Below are positions 30,507 through 38,936 of a stretch of 64,000 nucleotides of DNA, one piece after another; position 1 is the first letter of the stretch, and each line of letters starts with the position of its first letter. The stretch spans positions 1 to 64,000 of the forward strand of contig JADFNV010000010.1 of the NCBI GenBank assembly GCA_022563195.1. Reading direction: 5' to 3'. The position numbers were made by a program, and so were the translations under genes. The DNA comes from Pseudomonadota bacterium (lineage in GTDB: Bacteria > Pseudomonadota > Gammaproteobacteria > Steroidobacterales > Woeseiaceae). Under the pieces are notes generated by a model. The model saw only the letters and a program-made list of their open reading frames with translations, made no database searches and was not told the origin of the DNA.

Positions 30507-32660
30507 TCAGAATTTTCCGTAGTAGCCTTCTTTGAGGGCGTCAAACAAATTGGCGGCTGTATGAACCTCGCCATCGTATTCAATCTCCTCGTCCCCCCTG
30601 AGCTCGATCGTCGTATCGTCGGCGAGCGTAAACGAATAGATCGTGCTCTTCAGGTCCTTCTCTTTGACCAATACGCCCTGGAACGCCTCCGGATTGAAGC
30701 GAAACGTTGTACATCCCTTGAGGCCCTTTTCATAGGCGTACCGGTATACGTCCTTGAAATCCTCGTAGCGAAAGTCTGTAGGTACATTAGCCGTCTTCGA
30801 GATCGACGAATCGATCCATTTCTGGGCGGCCGCCTGAATATCGACATGCGCTTTCGGTGAAATATCTTCCGCCGTAATGAAGTAGTCCGGCAAGTCGTTG
30901 CCGGTCTTTTCCGCAGCTTCGTCAGGAAAAGCGCGCTCGTCCACAAGTTCGCGGTAAGCCAGCAGCTCGAAAGAGAAGACGTCGATCTTTTCCTTGGTCT
31001 TCTTGCCCGGGCGAATAACGTTGCGGAAATAGTGATGCGCGAAACTCGGTTCGATGCCATTACTCGCATTATTAGCCAGCGACAGTGAGATCGTGCCCGT
31101 CGGAGCGATAGAGCTGTGGTGCGTGAAGCGTGCACCTACCTCGGCCAGCGCTTCGACCAGCTCCGGCTCTTCGCTCGCTATCCTCTGCATATATCGGCTG
31201 TAGCGTGCGTGCAAGATACGGCCTGGTACCTTGTCGCCCACCTGGTAGCAATCTGCGGCCATCTCCGGGCGCTTGCGCAGCATCTCCTCGGTGACCTCAA
31301 ACTGTTCGCTCATAATTGGGGCCGGGCCTTTTTCCTTTGCGAGCTCGAGGCTTTCTTCCCAGCCCGCGAGCGCTAATTGGCGTGCGACCTCTTCGGTGAA
31401 CTCCACGGCATTCTGTTCGCCGTACTTCATGCACTGCATCGTGATCGCAGAACCAAGGCCGAGAAAACCCATGCCATGGCGGCGTTTTCTCTGAATCTCG
31501 TGGCGCTGCTGTGGCAGCGGCAGGCCATTGATTTCAACAACGTTATCGAGCATGCGCGTAAATGTCCTGACGACCTTTCTGAATGCCTCCCAGTCAAATC
31601 GCGCTTTATCCGTAAATGGGTCGACCACGAAGCACGTCAGGTTGACCGAGCCAAGCAGGCACGAACCGTAGGGTGGCAACGGTTGCTCACCACAGGGATT
31701 GGTCGCACGAATATTCTCGTCGAACCAGTTGTTGTTCATCTCGTTGACCTTGTCGATCAACACGAACCCGGGTTCGGCGAAATCGTAGGTCGATGCCATG
31801 ATCAGATCCCACACCCGCCGTGCCGGCAAAGTTTTGTAGATCTTGCACGCGACGAGACCCTGCGCATCAGACGCGTAATTGGCCGCTTCGGGCCACTCGC
31901 GCCAGACGAATTGCGTCGGGTCTTTGAGGTCGAGATCTTCTTGCTCAACTTCCTTTTTCGTCACCGGAAAAGCGAGGCTCCAATCGTCCTCGTTGATCAC
32001 AGCCTGCATAAACTCGTCAGTAATCAGGAGCGACAGATTGAATTGCCGCAATCTCCCGTCTTCGCGCTTCGCCCTGATGAACTCCAGGACATCCGGATGC
32101 CCGACATCGAACGTTCCCATCTGTGCGCCGCGACGCCCACCTGCGGACGACACCGTAAAACACATCTTGTCGTAAATATCCATAAACGACAGCGGCCCCG
32201 AGGTGTACGCGCCCGCGCCCGTCACGTAGGCACCTTTCGGCCGCAACGTCGAGAATTCGTAACCGATGCCACACCCGGCCTTAAGCGTCAGGCCAGCCTC
32301 ATGCACCTTGTTCAGGATATTGTCCATCGAATCGCCGACCGTGCCCGAGACCGTGCAGTTGATCGTTGATGTGGCGGGCTTATGTGCCTGCGCCCCGGCG
32401 TTCGAGATGATACGACCCGCCGGCACCGCTCCATTGCGCAATGCCCACAGGAACTCCTTGTAGAAATCGTCGCGCTTTGACTCGACCTCGACGCCCGCGA
32501 GAGCCCGGGCGACGCGTTTGTAGGTGTCGTCTATCGACCCGTCAATCTTGTTACCATCTTTGGCCGTCAGCCGATATTTCGCATCCCAGATATCGATCGA
32601 TGCGGCTTGAAACTCGATGTCGCGGAGCGTGTGCGCAGGCAGATGCGCGGCAGACTTCAT
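30507..32660 (-). CDS. nrdJa: Adenosylcobalamin-dependent ribonucleotide reductase, catalytic subunit NrdJa
   Basis: Reduces ribonucleotides to deoxyribonucleotides using a B12 radical, without oxygen dependence. The 717-residue protein has the radical-enzyme barrel signatures ATSTINCTVSGTVGDSMDNILNKV, NPCGEQPLPPYGSCLLGSVNL and IAPTGTISLSLANNASNGIEP. The start at 32660 has GGGAGA about 10 bases upstream; an ATG six codons earlier is possible but badly spaced. No other reductase class is in the window. The upstream promoter overlaps NrdR-like boxes. No cobalamin riboswitch box was found in the leader. Confidence 0.94.
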   Translation of the reverse strand: MKSAAHLPAHTLRDIEFQAASIDIWDAKYRLTAKDGNKIDGSIDDTYKRVARALAGVEVESKRDDFYKEFLWALRNGAVPAGRIISNAGAQAHKPATSTINCTVSGTVGDSMDNILNKVHEAGLTLKAGCGIGYEFSTLRPKGAYVTGAGAYTSGPLSFMDIYDKMCFTVSSAGGRRGAQMGTFDVGHPDVLEFIRAKREDGRLRQFNLSLLITDEFMQAVINEDDWSLAFPVTKKEVEQEDLDLKDPTQFVWREWPEAANYASDAQGLVACKIYKTLPARRVWDLIMASTYDFAEPGFVLIDKVNEMNNNWFDENIRATNPCGEQPLPPYGSCLLGSVNLTCFVVDPFTDKARFDWEAFRKVVRTFTRMLDNVVEINGLPLPQQRHEIQRKRRHGMGFLGLGSAITMQCMKYGEQNAVEFTEEVARQLALAGWEESLELAKEKGPAPIMSEQFEVTEEMLRKRPEMAADCYQVGDKVPGRILHARYSRYMQRIASEEPELVEALAEVGARFTHHSSIAPTGTISLSLANNASNGIEPSFAHHYFRNVIRPGKKTKEKIDVFSFELLAYRELVDERAFPDEAAEKTGNDLPDYFITAEDISPKAHVDIQAAAQKWIDSSISKTANVPTDFRYEDFKDVYRYAYEKGLKGCTTFRFNPEAFQGVLVKEKDLKSTIYSFTLADDTTIELRGDEEIEYDGEVHTAANLFDALKEGYYGKF

Positions 32661-32803
32661 TGGTCTATGTTCTCCCATTTCTCCCTCAGGAGACCCCTCG
32701 TGTTGTTTTGACTCACATTTTTCAGAGGAAAAGCGCCCCGCTCACCGTGTATGAATTTCGACGCGGTGAGTGCCAGTATCAGCCCTTTTCCTGCATTAGT
32801 TGG

Positions 32804-32819
32804 ACACAAGATGTTGTGT
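32804..32819. promoter_or_regulatory. NrdR box in nrdJ control region
   Basis: ACACAAGATGTTGTGT matches the NrdR consensus closely and is the core of a 24-bp inverted repeat (32800-32823, 10-bp perfect arms TTGGACACAA). A weaker second half-conserved copy, CCACAAGATTATTCCC at 32827-32842, overlaps the -10 element. NrdR is the ATP/dATP-sensing repressor of ribonucleotide reductase genes. Confidence 0.7.
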
Positions 32820-32831
32820 CCAATGCCCACA

Positions 32832-32860
32832 AGATTATTCCCGTACGGGTCGACTGTCAA
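32832..32860 (-). promoter_or_regulatory. Sigma-70 promoter of nrdJa-nrdJb
   Basis: Read on the minus strand: TTGACA (32855-32860), 17-bp spacer, TAATCT (32832-32837). The NrdR box lies at about +5 to +22, a classic repressor position. The leader to the nrdJa start is about 165 nt. Confidence 0.7.
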
Positions 32861-32963
32861 GGGTTTAGTTGAAAAATATATGAGCTCTTTTTTCTAGTTT
32901 TTTCAAAGGGTTACACTATTTTCTGCAATAAGTGCTTTAAATACATAGAAAAAAAAACAGCAC

Positions 32964-32998
32964 TTGCATTGAACTTTGTAGCCACTACATATAGTGGC
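32964..32998 (+). promoter_or_regulatory. Possible promoter with 18-bp palindromic operator
   Basis: TTGCAT (32964-32969) and TACATA (32986-32991) are 16 bp apart. The palindrome GCCACTA-CATA-TAGTGGC (32981-32998) covers the -10. The palindrome also resembles an NrdR box (CCACTACATATAGTGG), so it may serve nrdJ from a distance or control the hsp20 side. Confidence 0.45.
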
Positions 32999-33064
32999 AT
33001 TAAGTCAAAATGTGTGATCACCATCGATCTTCGCACATAGTGGTCAAAATGGCCCATTCCTGTC

Positions 33065-33092
33065 CTTGAATTAGCGATCATCGCCCTTATTT
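33065..33092 (+). promoter_or_regulatory. Sigma-32 (heat-shock) promoter of hsp20
   Basis: CTTGAA (33065-33070), 13-bp spacer, CCCTTATTT (33084-33092), against the heat-shock consensus CTTGAAA-N13-14-CCCCATNT. It lies 70 bp before the Hsp20 start codon, in the right direction, which supports heat-shock control. Confidence 0.65.
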
Positions 33093-33161
33093 CAGCGAAC
33101 ACAGACGCACAATCGGACGCCTCCCCGAGGCTTCGTTTGCACAAATGACAGGAGTAAAATC

Positions 33162-33602
33162 ATGAATCTAGTACGTTTTCAACCCTGGTCGGTCGTTGAC
33201 CTGCTGCACCGCGATTTCGATCGCCCGGCTTTGCGCCGCTTCGGCCGGGAAGATGGCAGCAACGCCGTCGCCGACTGGGCGCCGGCTATTGACATCGTCG
33301 AACAGAAGGACCGTTTCGTGGTACGCGCGGATGTGCCCGGGGTCGAACCCGCCAACATTCACGTCACCATGGACGGCCGTGTCCTCAGTGTTGCGGGAGA
33401 GCGCAAGGCGGAGGATCGCAGCGACGCCGATGGTGTGCAACGCTTCGAGCGAGTTAGCGGACGCTTCGAACGACGTTTCACACTCCCTGAGTCAGCCGAC
33501 GCCGATGGCATCACCGCCAAAAGTGCGCATGGCATACTCGAGATCTCGATTCCGAAACGGCCCGAATTGCAGGCGCGACGAATTACGGTTAAAGCCGCCT
33601 GA
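33162..33602 (+). CDS. Hsp20/alpha-crystallin small heat-shock protein
   Basis: A 146-residue ATP-independent holdase. The alpha-crystallin domain runs from about residue 40 to 135 (APAIDIVEQKDRFVVRADVPGVEPANIHVTMDGRVLSVAGERK), with the GILEISIPKRPE motif and a short C-terminal tail lacking an obvious I-X-I. The start follows an AGGAG. A sigma-32-type promoter stands upstream and a hairpin terminator follows, so it is probably a single-gene unit ahead of a Deg protease gene. Confidence 0.93.
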   Translation: MNLVRFQPWSVVDLLHRDFDRPALRRFGREDGSNAVADWAPAIDIVEQKDRFVVRADVPGVEPANIHVTMDGRVLSVAGERKAEDRSDADGVQRFERVSGRFERRFTLPESADADGITAKSAHGILEISIPKRPELQARRITVKAA

Positions 33603-33616
33603 TTGCCGTCGGCAAC

Positions 33617-33660
33617 GATGCCCGGGTACAACGATTGATTGCGCTCGGGCATCTTTGATT
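33617..33660 (+). terminator. Intrinsic terminator after hsp20
   Basis: GATGCCCG (33617-33624) pairs exactly with CGGGCATC (33646-33653) around a 21-nt loop, followed by TTTGATTT. It begins 15 bp after the hsp20 stop. The loop is long and the T run interrupted, so efficiency is unclear. Confidence 0.55.
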
Positions 33661-33663
33661 TAA

Positions 33664-33691
33664 TGAACCGACCTTGAAGAAACAGGTCTGT
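33664..33691 (+). promoter_or_regulatory. Possible sigma-E-type promoter of the Deg protease gene
   Basis: TGAACCG (33664-33670), 16-bp spacer, TCTGT (33687-33691) resemble GGAACTT...TCTGA of envelope-stress promoters. Deg proteases are classic sigma-E targets, which raises the odds, but the match is partial. Confidence 0.35.
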
Positions 33692-33763
33692 CAACCGTAT
33701 TCACAGTCGATACAGCCCGGTTGGCGTAACATGCACGACAGTGGTTCGAATCGAGAGGCTCAG

Positions 33764-35107
33764 ATGAAAACGAAAACCCGACTTATGCTGACCGGCTTAC
33801 TGCTGACTCTCGCGGCACCTGGTATGGCGGCATTTCCCGGCCAGATCGACGGTGACGCGATGCCTAGCCTGGCGCCGCTCGTAGAGAGAGTCTCTCCCGC
33901 CGTTGTCAATATTCGAGTCAGCCAGACAGTAAAAAGCCGATCGCCACTTGGCGACGATGCGTTTCGCCGGTTTTTCGGCCTTCCTGACGCGCCTGGAGGT
34001 TCGCGCGAAGTCGCCAGTGCAGGATCCGGCGTCATCGTCGACTCGGCGCGCGGCTACATTTTGACCAATCATCATGTCGTCGAAAACGCAGATACTATCC
34101 AGATCTCTTTGATCGATGGCAAAATTCTGGACGCCGAGATCATCGGCTCAGACCCAGCCACAGATATCGCGTTGATCAAGGTTGAGGCTGAAAACCTCGT
34201 GGAAATGCCGATAGGCGACTCGGAAGTCATGCGCGTCGGCGATTTCGTCCTCGCGATCGGCAATCCGTTTGGCCTCGGACACACGGTGACATCGGGCATC
34301 GTCAGCGCATTGGGTCGTACCGGTATCAACCGCAACGGTTACGAGGATTTTATTCAGACCGATGCATCGATCAACCCGGGGAACTCAGGTGGCGCACTCG
34401 TCAACATGCGCGGCGAACTCGTCGGTATCAATTCGGCGATCATCAGTCGCTCGGGCGGCAACGTCGGCATTGGCTTTGCCGTGCCAACCGCGATTGCCAG
34501 CTCAATTATGCTCCAGATTCTCGACTTCGGCGAGGTTCGTCGCGGACTCCTGGGGGTCAGGATTCAGACGATCGACGCTGCCATTGCGCGCGTGCTTGAG
34601 GCCAGTGTCGATAGCGGGGCCTTGATCGCATTGGTCGATCCGGGGTCGGCGGCCGAGGATGCTGGCTTGCGCGTTGACGACATCATCATCGAGGTCAATG
34701 ACAAGAAAATTTCCAGCGCGTCTGAGTTACGCAACACTATCGGCCTGATGGGCTCCGGCGAGCAGATTAATATCAAGTACATTCGCGATGGTCATACTGA
34801 ATCAACGATCGCGAGACTCGGACGACAAACGGTGACGCGCAGTGTCGGCAGCGACATTCACCCAGGGCTTGAAGGCGCCCAGTTCGCATCGTCATCGTCG
34901 ACCAACACAGCAGGCGTTGAGGTTACCGAGGTGGAACCCGGCAGCCCGGCCGCCCAACGCGGCTTGCGAGCCGGCGATGTGATCACGGCTGTCAATCGCC
35001 GTCCCGTCAGGAATTTGCAGCAGCTCACAGAAATCGCGTTATCCAACCCAATCCTTTTTCTGCTGGTTCAGCGCGGCGATCGCGCATTGATGTTACAAAT
35101 TCGCTGA
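33764..35107 (+). CDS. Periplasmic Do/Deg-family serine protease
   Basis: A 447-residue HtrA-type protease-chaperone. A signal peptide (KTKTRLMLTGLLLTLAAPGMA) is followed by the trypsin-like domain with His in TNHHVVENAD, Asp in DPATDIALIKVE and Ser in NPGNSGGALVN, then two PDZ domains (about 265-350 and 375-447). This corresponds to DegP/DegQ/MucD, which clear misfolded envelope proteins. ATG 33764 with GAGAGG upstream gives a good signal peptide; the longer frame to 33674 does not. It sits next to hsp20, giving a cytosolic and a periplasmic stress gene side by side. Confidence 0.93.
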   Translation: MKTKTRLMLTGLLLTLAAPGMAAFPGQIDGDAMPSLAPLVERVSPAVVNIRVSQTVKSRSPLGDDAFRRFFGLPDAPGGSREVASAGSGVIVDSARGYILTNHHVVENADTIQISLIDGKILDAEIIGSDPATDIALIKVEAENLVEMPIGDSEVMRVGDFVLAIGNPFGLGHTVTSGIVSALGRTGINRNGYEDFIQTDASINPGNSGGALVNMRGELVGINSAIISRSGGNVGIGFAVPTAIASSIMLQILDFGEVRRGLLGVRIQTIDAAIARVLEASVDSGALIALVDPGSAAEDAGLRVDDIIIEVNDKKISSASELRNTIGLMGSGEQINIKYIRDGHTESTIARLGRQTVTRSVGSDIHPGLEGAQFASSSSTNTAGVEVTEVEPGSPAAQRGLRAGDVITAVNRRPVRNLQQLTEIALSNPILFLLVQRGDRALMLQIR

Positions 35108-35174
35108 GTCGTTGCGCACATCTGATCCAGGCAGTAAGGTCCGACGAGGAACTTATGCAGATACTCGTGTGTAG

Positions 35175-37175
35175 ATGTCTGTGATTCGAATTGCCGCCGT
35201 CCGGTGCAGAAGTGGCCTTGCCGCGGTCGCGATCTTCGCAATTTGCGCACCAACCGCCATCGCCGATGAAATCGATGCGCAACGCAAACTATTTCAAAGT
35301 GTCTACGCGACGGCCGAACTAGGCAATTGGCGTGTAGTCGACAGGCTCTCCGTCGACGACAGACAACTGCTTGCCAGCTACGTTCTCTGGCCCGATCTGC
35401 GCGCCGCATGGTTTCGCGGCACGATCCGGAATGCCGTGCATGCGGATATAGACTCATTCCTTGCGCGATACGGCGTGTTGCGCCCAGCCCGCGACCTGCG
35501 CTACCGGTATGCATTGCACCTCGCAGAGGCTGGCGACCTGCCCGGCTACCTGACGATTTATCAACAATTTTACCAGGGCCTCGAAAATCCCAGACTGGAT
35601 TGCCTGGCATTGCGCGCGGAGCTTGCCGCGGGAGGAAATCAGCGCATCGTCAATCGTGCAATTGAGCTTTGGACGGTTGGCAAGAGCCAGGTTGAGGAAT
35701 GCGATCCCGTATTCGCTTACCTTGCCGACAACAAATTGCTGGAAAGCACTGACTACGCAAGACGTTTTGACCTTGCGATTGCAGCGCGTGAGTTTTCCCT
35801 GGCGCGCTGGATTGCAAGATCAATTGGTCAGGATCATGTCGACATCGCCAAACAGTGGCTCAGTGCGCAGGATAAGCCAGAGGCCTTTGTTCGAGCTCAC
35901 AGGCGATGGAGCAAGGATGAGACAGCCCGCAGGCATCTCGTCTATGCGATCGAACGCGTCACGTTCAGCGATCCCATGCTTGCACTTGAATTGTGGCTGG
36001 ATCTGACAACGGCGCATACCTTCTCAGTAGAACAGGACTATCGAACCAGGCGGCATATCGCGCTTTGGGCAGCTCGCGACCAGCTTCCCGGTGCGTATGA
36101 CTTGCTCGCAAAGTTGCCGCAGCCCGCACAAAGCGAAGAAGTTCTGCGTTGGCGGGCCCGGTCGAGCCTCCGAGAGCAAGACTGGGAGACCTTGCTTGTG
36201 GATATTGCGCTGATGTCCGAAGGCGAGCGTAATTCTGAGCAATGGCGGTACTGGCGTGGTGTCGCTTTGCAACGCAACGGTGCGGCAAGCGCGGCCGACG
36301 CAACGCTGGGTGATCTGGCTATTGAGCGCAGTTACTACGGTTTTCTTGCCGCTGACGAGATGGGCCTGGCCTACGTGCTCGACGATGGTGAAATCGCAGC
36401 TGATGAATCTGTAATCTCGCAATTGGCAAGTCGGCCAGAGCTAATTCGCGCTCGCGAGTTATATCTCGTTGGCCTCGATGGCCGCGGTCGCGCAGAATGG
36501 GACGAAATCGTTGCATACCTGACGCCTGAGCAAAAGTTGCAGGCGGCGAAACTGGCTGCTCGTTGGGGATGGAATTCACGGGCAATTTCTACCGCCGCAA
36601 AAGTGGGCGAGTATGACGATCTGACGCTGCATTACCCACTGCCTTTCCAGAACTCGTTTCGGCAATTCGCAGCAAGCGCCAATATCTCACTGACCTGGGC
36701 GTACGGTGTTGCTCGCAGCGAGAGCCTTTTTATGCGTGACGTACGCTCGAGCGCCGGCGCGATAGGACTAATGCAACTGATGCCGACAACCGGTCGCAAA
36801 ATCGCGCGACAAATAAACCTGCCTTATTCGGGACTCGACACGCTGACCAATCCGCACGACAACATTCGTCTCGGTACCACCTACCTCGGACAAATGGCCG
36901 AACGATTCGGTGGCAATCGCGTACTCGCGACAGCAGCGTATAACGCCGGACCACACCGCGTGGATCGCTGGATTCCAGAATCAGGGGATGTCGACGCGCG
37001 CGTCTGGATCGAAAACATCCCATATGATGAAACACGTCAGTACGTAAAACGAGTCCTTACTGCAGAGACAATCTTTCATTGGCGCATAACGGGTCAAATA
37101 CGGCGTTTGTCGGATGAACTGTCGCTCGTCCAATCCGCAGCCGACTCTCAAAAGGTCGCGGAAAATCGGCATTAG
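35175..37175 (+). CDS. slt: Soluble lytic murein transglycosylase (Slt70-like)
   Basis: Cleaves peptidoglycan between MurNAc and GlcNAc with anhydro-MurNAc formation. The 666-residue protein has a signal peptide (about 1-30), a long alpha-helical superhelical U/L region and a C-terminal SLT domain: catalytic Glu in YGVARSESLFMRDVRSSAGAIGLMQLMP, and NIRLGTTYL, ATAAYNAGPHRVDRW. Its anhydro-muropeptide products feed recycling, the pathway that Mpl completes. The stop codon overlaps the convergent aminopeptidase stop by 4 bp. Confidence 0.93.
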   Translation: MSVIRIAAVRCRSGLAAVAIFAICAPTAIADEIDAQRKLFQSVYATAELGNWRVVDRLSVDDRQLLASYVLWPDLRAAWFRGTIRNAVHADIDSFLARYGVLRPARDLRYRYALHLAEAGDLPGYLTIYQQFYQGLENPRLDCLALRAELAAGGNQRIVNRAIELWTVGKSQVEECDPVFAYLADNKLLESTDYARRFDLAIAAREFSLARWIARSIGQDHVDIAKQWLSAQDKPEAFVRAHRRWSKDETARRHLVYAIERVTFSDPMLALELWLDLTTAHTFSVEQDYRTRRHIALWAARDQLPGAYDLLAKLPQPAQSEEVLRWRARSSLREQDWETLLVDIALMSEGERNSEQWRYWRGVALQRNGAASAADATLGDLAIERSYYGFLAADEMGLAYVLDDGEIAADESVISQLASRPELIRARELYLVGLDGRGRAEWDEIVAYLTPEQKLQAAKLAARWGWNSRAISTAAKVGEYDDLTLHYPLPFQNSFRQFAASANISLTWAYGVARSESLFMRDVRSSAGAIGLMQLMPTTGRKIARQINLPYSGLDTLTNPHDNIRLGTTYLGQMAERFGGNRVLATAAYNAGPHRVDRWIPESGDVDARVWIENIPYDETRQYVKRVLTAETIFHWRITGQIRRLSDELSLVQSAADSQKVAENRH

Positions 37176-38254
37176 CCCGGACGTTTCAGTGCGGCTAGCC
37201 CTGCTTCTCGCGTCTCTTTGTCCAGGTTCGAAAGCGTTTTCGCCTCCGCGTAGAAACATCTCAGGTCGTCCTTGCATTGTCTGAGTAGTGCCCTGAACGC
37301 GGGGACATGTCCGTTGTACAACACCAATGACGCGATGCGCGCATTGTTCAGTCCCGCTTCCAGCCAGGTTGGTGAGCTTTGACCTGCCTGTGTGAACTCA
37401 GCCCTGATATCTTCTTCGAGACGTGTGATGCGATCTGCCTTGAGTCTGCGTTTCTCGTTTTGACCGATCGCATTTGAGTAATACGTTCTCAAGTCTTCGC
37501 GGGCAGCATCGACGAGCTGCATCAATCTCTGTCGACGGTCGATTCGATCGTAATACTCGTCCAACTCTCCAACATTGCCAGTCAGCGCCAGCCATCTTTC
37601 GATGCCGGTCTGCTCGACAGCCGTCGCGAATGACTCGTTAAACGCTGAATCGTCCTTGATGTAAATAAGCTGGTGCGCGAGTTCGTGAAACATCACCGCC
37701 ACGAGATCGACATCATCCCAGTGCATCATCGTATTGAGGATTGGGTCGTTGAACCTGCCGAGCGTCGAGTACGCCGCGACACCACCGAACGCAACGTCGT
37801 AGCCATTCGCTCTGAGCCGTGCTGCCTTGCGCTTCGCCGCCTGCTCCGAAAAATAGCCGCGATAACTCACACAGCCGACAATCGGATAACACCAGCGCTT
37901 TGGCTGCAGAGAGAACTCAGGTACGGCTATGACATTCCAGATGACGTAGTCGCGCTCCAGGTCCGCATAGCTTCGATAGCTGTCGTTGTCGGGAAGCCCC
38001 AGCACGTCGATGGAAAACACGCGCGCCTGCTCGACAACTCGCAGGCGATCGCCGAGTTCCACCGGTGTCTCGTCGGACCGAATCACGTCAGCGATCGACT
38101 CACGGGATCGCATGACTTCAAACTGGCCACGAGCTGCCTGTACGTAATAGCAGCCATGCAAAGATATCATGACGCCAATTACGGCGACGAACGCGAATCT
38201 GCGCGGAGAAAAGTCAAGCGGGACCAAAACAGGAAGTCGAAACTTAGCCATCAT
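37172..38254 (-). CDS. Putative zinc aminopeptidase, lipoprotein (COG4324 family)
   Basis: A 360-residue protein with an N-terminal hydrophobic segment ending LHGC (residues 32-35), a plausible lipobox, so likely anchored in the envelope. The metal motif HELAHQ, followed by FNESFATAVEQTGIERWL with a downstream Glu, is the pattern of the predicted-aminopeptidase family PF10023. Other conserved stretches are GYFSEQAAKRKAARLRANGYDVAFGGVAAYSTLGRFNDPIL. Activity is inferred from the family name. It is convergent with slt, and a large hairpin stands 9 bp upstream of its start codon. Confidence 0.82.
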   Translation of the reverse strand: MMAKFRLPVLVPLDFSPRRFAFVAVIGVMISLHGCYYVQAARGQFEVMRSRESIADVIRSDETPVELGDRLRVVEQARVFSIDVLGLPDNDSYRSYADLERDYVIWNVIAVPEFSLQPKRWCYPIVGCVSYRGYFSEQAAKRKAARLRANGYDVAFGGVAAYSTLGRFNDPILNTMMHWDDVDLVAVMFHELAHQLIYIKDDSAFNESFATAVEQTGIERWLALTGNVGELDEYYDRIDRRQRLMQLVDAAREDLRTYYSNAIGQNEKRRLKADRITRLEEDIRAEFTQAGQSSPTWLEAGLNNARIASLVLYNGHVPAFRALLRQCKDDLRCFYAEAKTLSNLDKETREAGLAALKRPG

Positions 38255-38262
38255 TGCGTAAC

Positions 38263-38317
38263 GGAGCCCATCTCATCAATCCGCATGGCCGCGAAGCGGA
38301 TTGATGAGATGGGTTCC
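38263..38317. repeat. Large hairpin, 22-bp arms
   Basis: GGAG plus CCCATCTCATCAATCCGC (left arm, 38263-38284) and GCGGATTGATGAGATGGG plus TTCC (right arm, 38296-38317) are exact inverted copies except for one G-T pair, with an 11-nt spacer. It lies in the divergent gap between the aminopeptidase and the zinc-ribbon gene and has no T tail, so it is not a standard terminator. A repetitive palindrome or an element end is possible. Confidence 0.8.
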
Positions 38318-38531
38318 AGATATTGCCTTATTTTCCCGAAACGCCGTGCATGCCACTGATCTTATTGCGAAACCTCGAGGTCAAGATTGGCAGTATAGCG
38401 CGATCGATCCTCTATTGTTCGAGACCCAAGCTGGAGAGTCAGGCGTTGCTGAATTGTTTTTGGCAGCGTATCGTGGCCCGCAAACCGTGACGACTACTTG
38501 CAAAGATCGGTACTCCGCCAAGGTGATATTG

Positions 38532-38900
38532 ATGGCACTGACTAAATGCCGTGAGTGCAACCACAAGATCAGCAATCAAGCGCAGACCTGCCCTAACTGC
38601 GGTGCACTAAAAAAGACATGGCCGTTAACGAAATTCACACGCTTCTATTTCATTGGTGGATTCGTATTCGTCACGCTTTACGCACTTGTCTTCAATCCTG
38701 ATTTGCTGGCTTACCTGGCTGCAGTTTGGCTGTTGATTGGTTTTGGATTAGCGCTCATCGTTTACGGCCGGGCACGCAGGAACGTAAGTGACATTGCGGG
38801 CCCAGTGTACTTACTGGGGATCGCCTGGTTAATAATGCTGTTTATCGCGGGCATCTTCAGAATTCTTGACCCACTCTATATTTACACTATCAGTAACTAG
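38532..38900 (+). CDS. Small zinc-ribbon membrane protein of unknown function
   Basis: A 122-residue protein. Residues 1-25 form a zinc ribbon (Cys6, Cys9, Cys20, Cys23, in CREC and CPNC) and three hydrophobic segments follow, roughly 37-57, 60-80 and 92-113. The start ATG 38532 is supported by AAGGTGA eight bases upstream; a longer frame from 38301 crosses the hairpin and looks non-coding. Such zinc-ribbon plus membrane proteins are common and poorly understood. The cca gene follows after 36 bp. Confidence 0.75.
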   Translation: MALTKCRECNHKISNQAQTCPNCGALKKTWPLTKFTRFYFIGGFVFVTLYALVFNPDLLAYLAAVWLLIGFGLALIVYGRARRNVSDIAGPVYLLGIAWLIMLFIAGIFRILDPLYIYTISN

Positions 38901-38936
38901 AAATGATTTTCTCAACATCCATGCGAACCTGAGCCG

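Noticed and set aside
32661-32803. Cobalamin riboswitch in the nrdJ leader
   Set aside because: No B12-box-like sequence and the region is too short for the full fold; the NrdR box explains the obvious symmetry.
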